From positions 1 through 64,000 of the forward strand of contig JAAUSR010000018.1 in the NCBI GenBank assembly GCA_012032555.1: a DNA stretch of 64,000 bases, given 5' to 3'. Below, piece by piece: positions 63,320 to 64,000 of this stretch; the first letter of the stretch is position 1; each line of letters starts with the position of its first letter. A model generated the notes under the pieces. The model did not search any database and was not told the DNA's origin. It saw only the letters and a program-made list of their open reading frames with translations. Position numbers and translations under genes: made by a program. The DNA comes from Thioploca sp. GTDB taxonomy: Bacteria > Pseudomonadota > Gammaproteobacteria > Beggiatoales > Beggiatoaceae.

Positions 63320-64000
63320 TTAATTATTAACTGCCTTCATACTTAAGCGAATTCGCCCTTGTTTGTCTATTTCCAGTACTTTAACTTGGACAGTTTCCCC
63401 TTCTTTTAATTTATCAGTGACTTTTTCAACGCGTTCCTCTGAAATTTGAGAAATATGAACTAAGCCATCTCTTCCTGGGGGAATTGTCACAAAAGCACCA
63501 AAGTCCATTAATTTAACCACTTTACCTTCGTAAACTCTACCCACTTCGATATCCGAGGTAATTAATTCAATTTGGCGACGTGCTTCTTGTCCAGCCATTA
63601 AATCTACCGAAGCAATCTTCACGACACCATCATCACTAATATCGATGGTGGCACCGGTATCTTCAGTAATGGCACGAATGGTTGTACCACCTTTACCAAT
63701 CACTTCACGAATCTTATCGGGTTTAATCTGAAAGCTAATGATACGTGGTGCATGTTTTGACATTTCACTACGCGGTTTATCAAGTGCTTCATACATGATA
63801 CTTAAGATGTGTAAGCGACCGGCTTTGGCTTGTTCTAGAGCTACTGCCATAATTTCACGGGTAATGCCATCAATTTTAATATCCATTTGTAAAGCAGTGA
63901 CACCTTTGGTTGTCCCCGCCACTTTAAAGTCCATGTCACCTAAATGGTCCTCATCACCCATAATATCTGATAAGATGACAAACTGCTCGCCTTCTTTAAT
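63320..64000 (-). CDS. pnp: Polyribonucleotide nucleotidyltransferase, C-terminal part (continues beyond the window)
   Basis: 3'-5' exoribonuclease of RNA decay. The visible part begins within the second RNase PH domain ([20 protein letters not shown], then [20 protein letters not shown]). The KH domain follows ([20 protein letters not shown]), then the S1 domain ([20 protein letters not shown]) ending in [10 protein letters not shown]. The frame is open to the end of the window, so the gene is cut by the window edge rather than starting at the internal ATG at 63961. The C-terminus is short, without the degradosome-type tail. Confidence 0.96.
   Translation of the reverse strand: MKEGEQFVILSDIMGDEDHLGDMDFKVAGTTKGVTALQMDIKIDGITREIMAVALEQAKAGRLHILSIMYEALDKPRSEMSKHAPRIISFQIKPDKIREVIGKGGTTIRAITEDTGATIDISDDGVVKIASVDLMAGQEARRQIELITSDIEVGRVYEGKVVKLMDFGAFVTIPPGRDGLVHISQISEERVEKVTDKLKEGETVQVKVLEIDKQGRIRLSMKAVNN

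Overview
The window looks like a chromosomal segment of a large sulfur-oxidising gammaproteobacterium of the Beggiatoa/Thioploca/Thiomargarita kind. This is an inference: no rRNA or tRNA is present to settle it. It rests on (i) an exported Gly/Trp/Tyr-rich protein resembling sulfur globule envelope proteins, (ii) many Uma2 and Rpn-type PD-(D/E)XK genes, (iii) very large exported beta-propeller, Calx-beta and haemagglutinin-type proteins, (iv) low-GC coding sequence with dense hairpin repeats between genes, and (v) ordinary gammaproteobacterial genes (hemC, pnp, smr, RND efflux). Layout: 0-6 kb holds an IS630-type transposase piece, a Uma2 nuclease, two exported proteins (one behind a pentanucleotide repeat that looks like a phase-variation switch) and a VapBC pair. 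6-10.8 kb is a TetR-adaptor-RND efflux operon. 11-19.3 kb carries two very large proteins, one unrecognised and one SF2-helicase-like, with an Rpn nuclease between them; this is my best candidate for an undescribed nucleic-acid-handling or defence locus. 19.5-24.6 kb holds an SGNH hydrolase, a small unknown gene, the sulfur-globule-like gene behind a leader with two competing helices, and parA-hemC-smr on the minus strand. 24.8-30.5 kb is an ECF sigma/anti-sigma pair, a TlpA-like redoxin and a visibly GC-richer operon (DUF2282/bufferin-like protein, thioredoxin-like protein, GMC oxidoreductase with its small subunit, DoxX). The sigma gene and that operon share a 29-bp upstream motif, which suggests the sigma factor controls both. 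A native-looking doxX remnant directly follows the operon, as if an imported version had replaced a resident one. 30.4-43.3 kb is a rearranged zone: Uma2, broken group II intron pieces in opposite orientations, InlB-repeat and haemagglutinin-type exported proteins, a chimeric Rpn/exported-protein gene, a giant propeller gene broken by one amber codon, a MITE-like insertion next to a truncated ATPase, and another Rpn gene. 43.4-49 kb is a copper-linked MbnP/MbnH operon (MbnP-like protein, TauE/SafE membrane protein, di-haem MbnH, outer-membrane protein, lipoprotein) divergent from a sigma-54 activator. 49-64 kb has a second haemagglutinin-type exoprotein, a HAD phosphatase, a sugar cupin, a 2,222-residue exported propeller/caspase/Calx-beta protein, another Uma2, a solitary V-type ATPase subunit B and the 3' part of pnp. 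Recurrent themes are copper and redox handling, large secreted proteins, and genome remodelling by small repeats and Rpn fragments. All calls come from reading the sequence by eye; no search was run.
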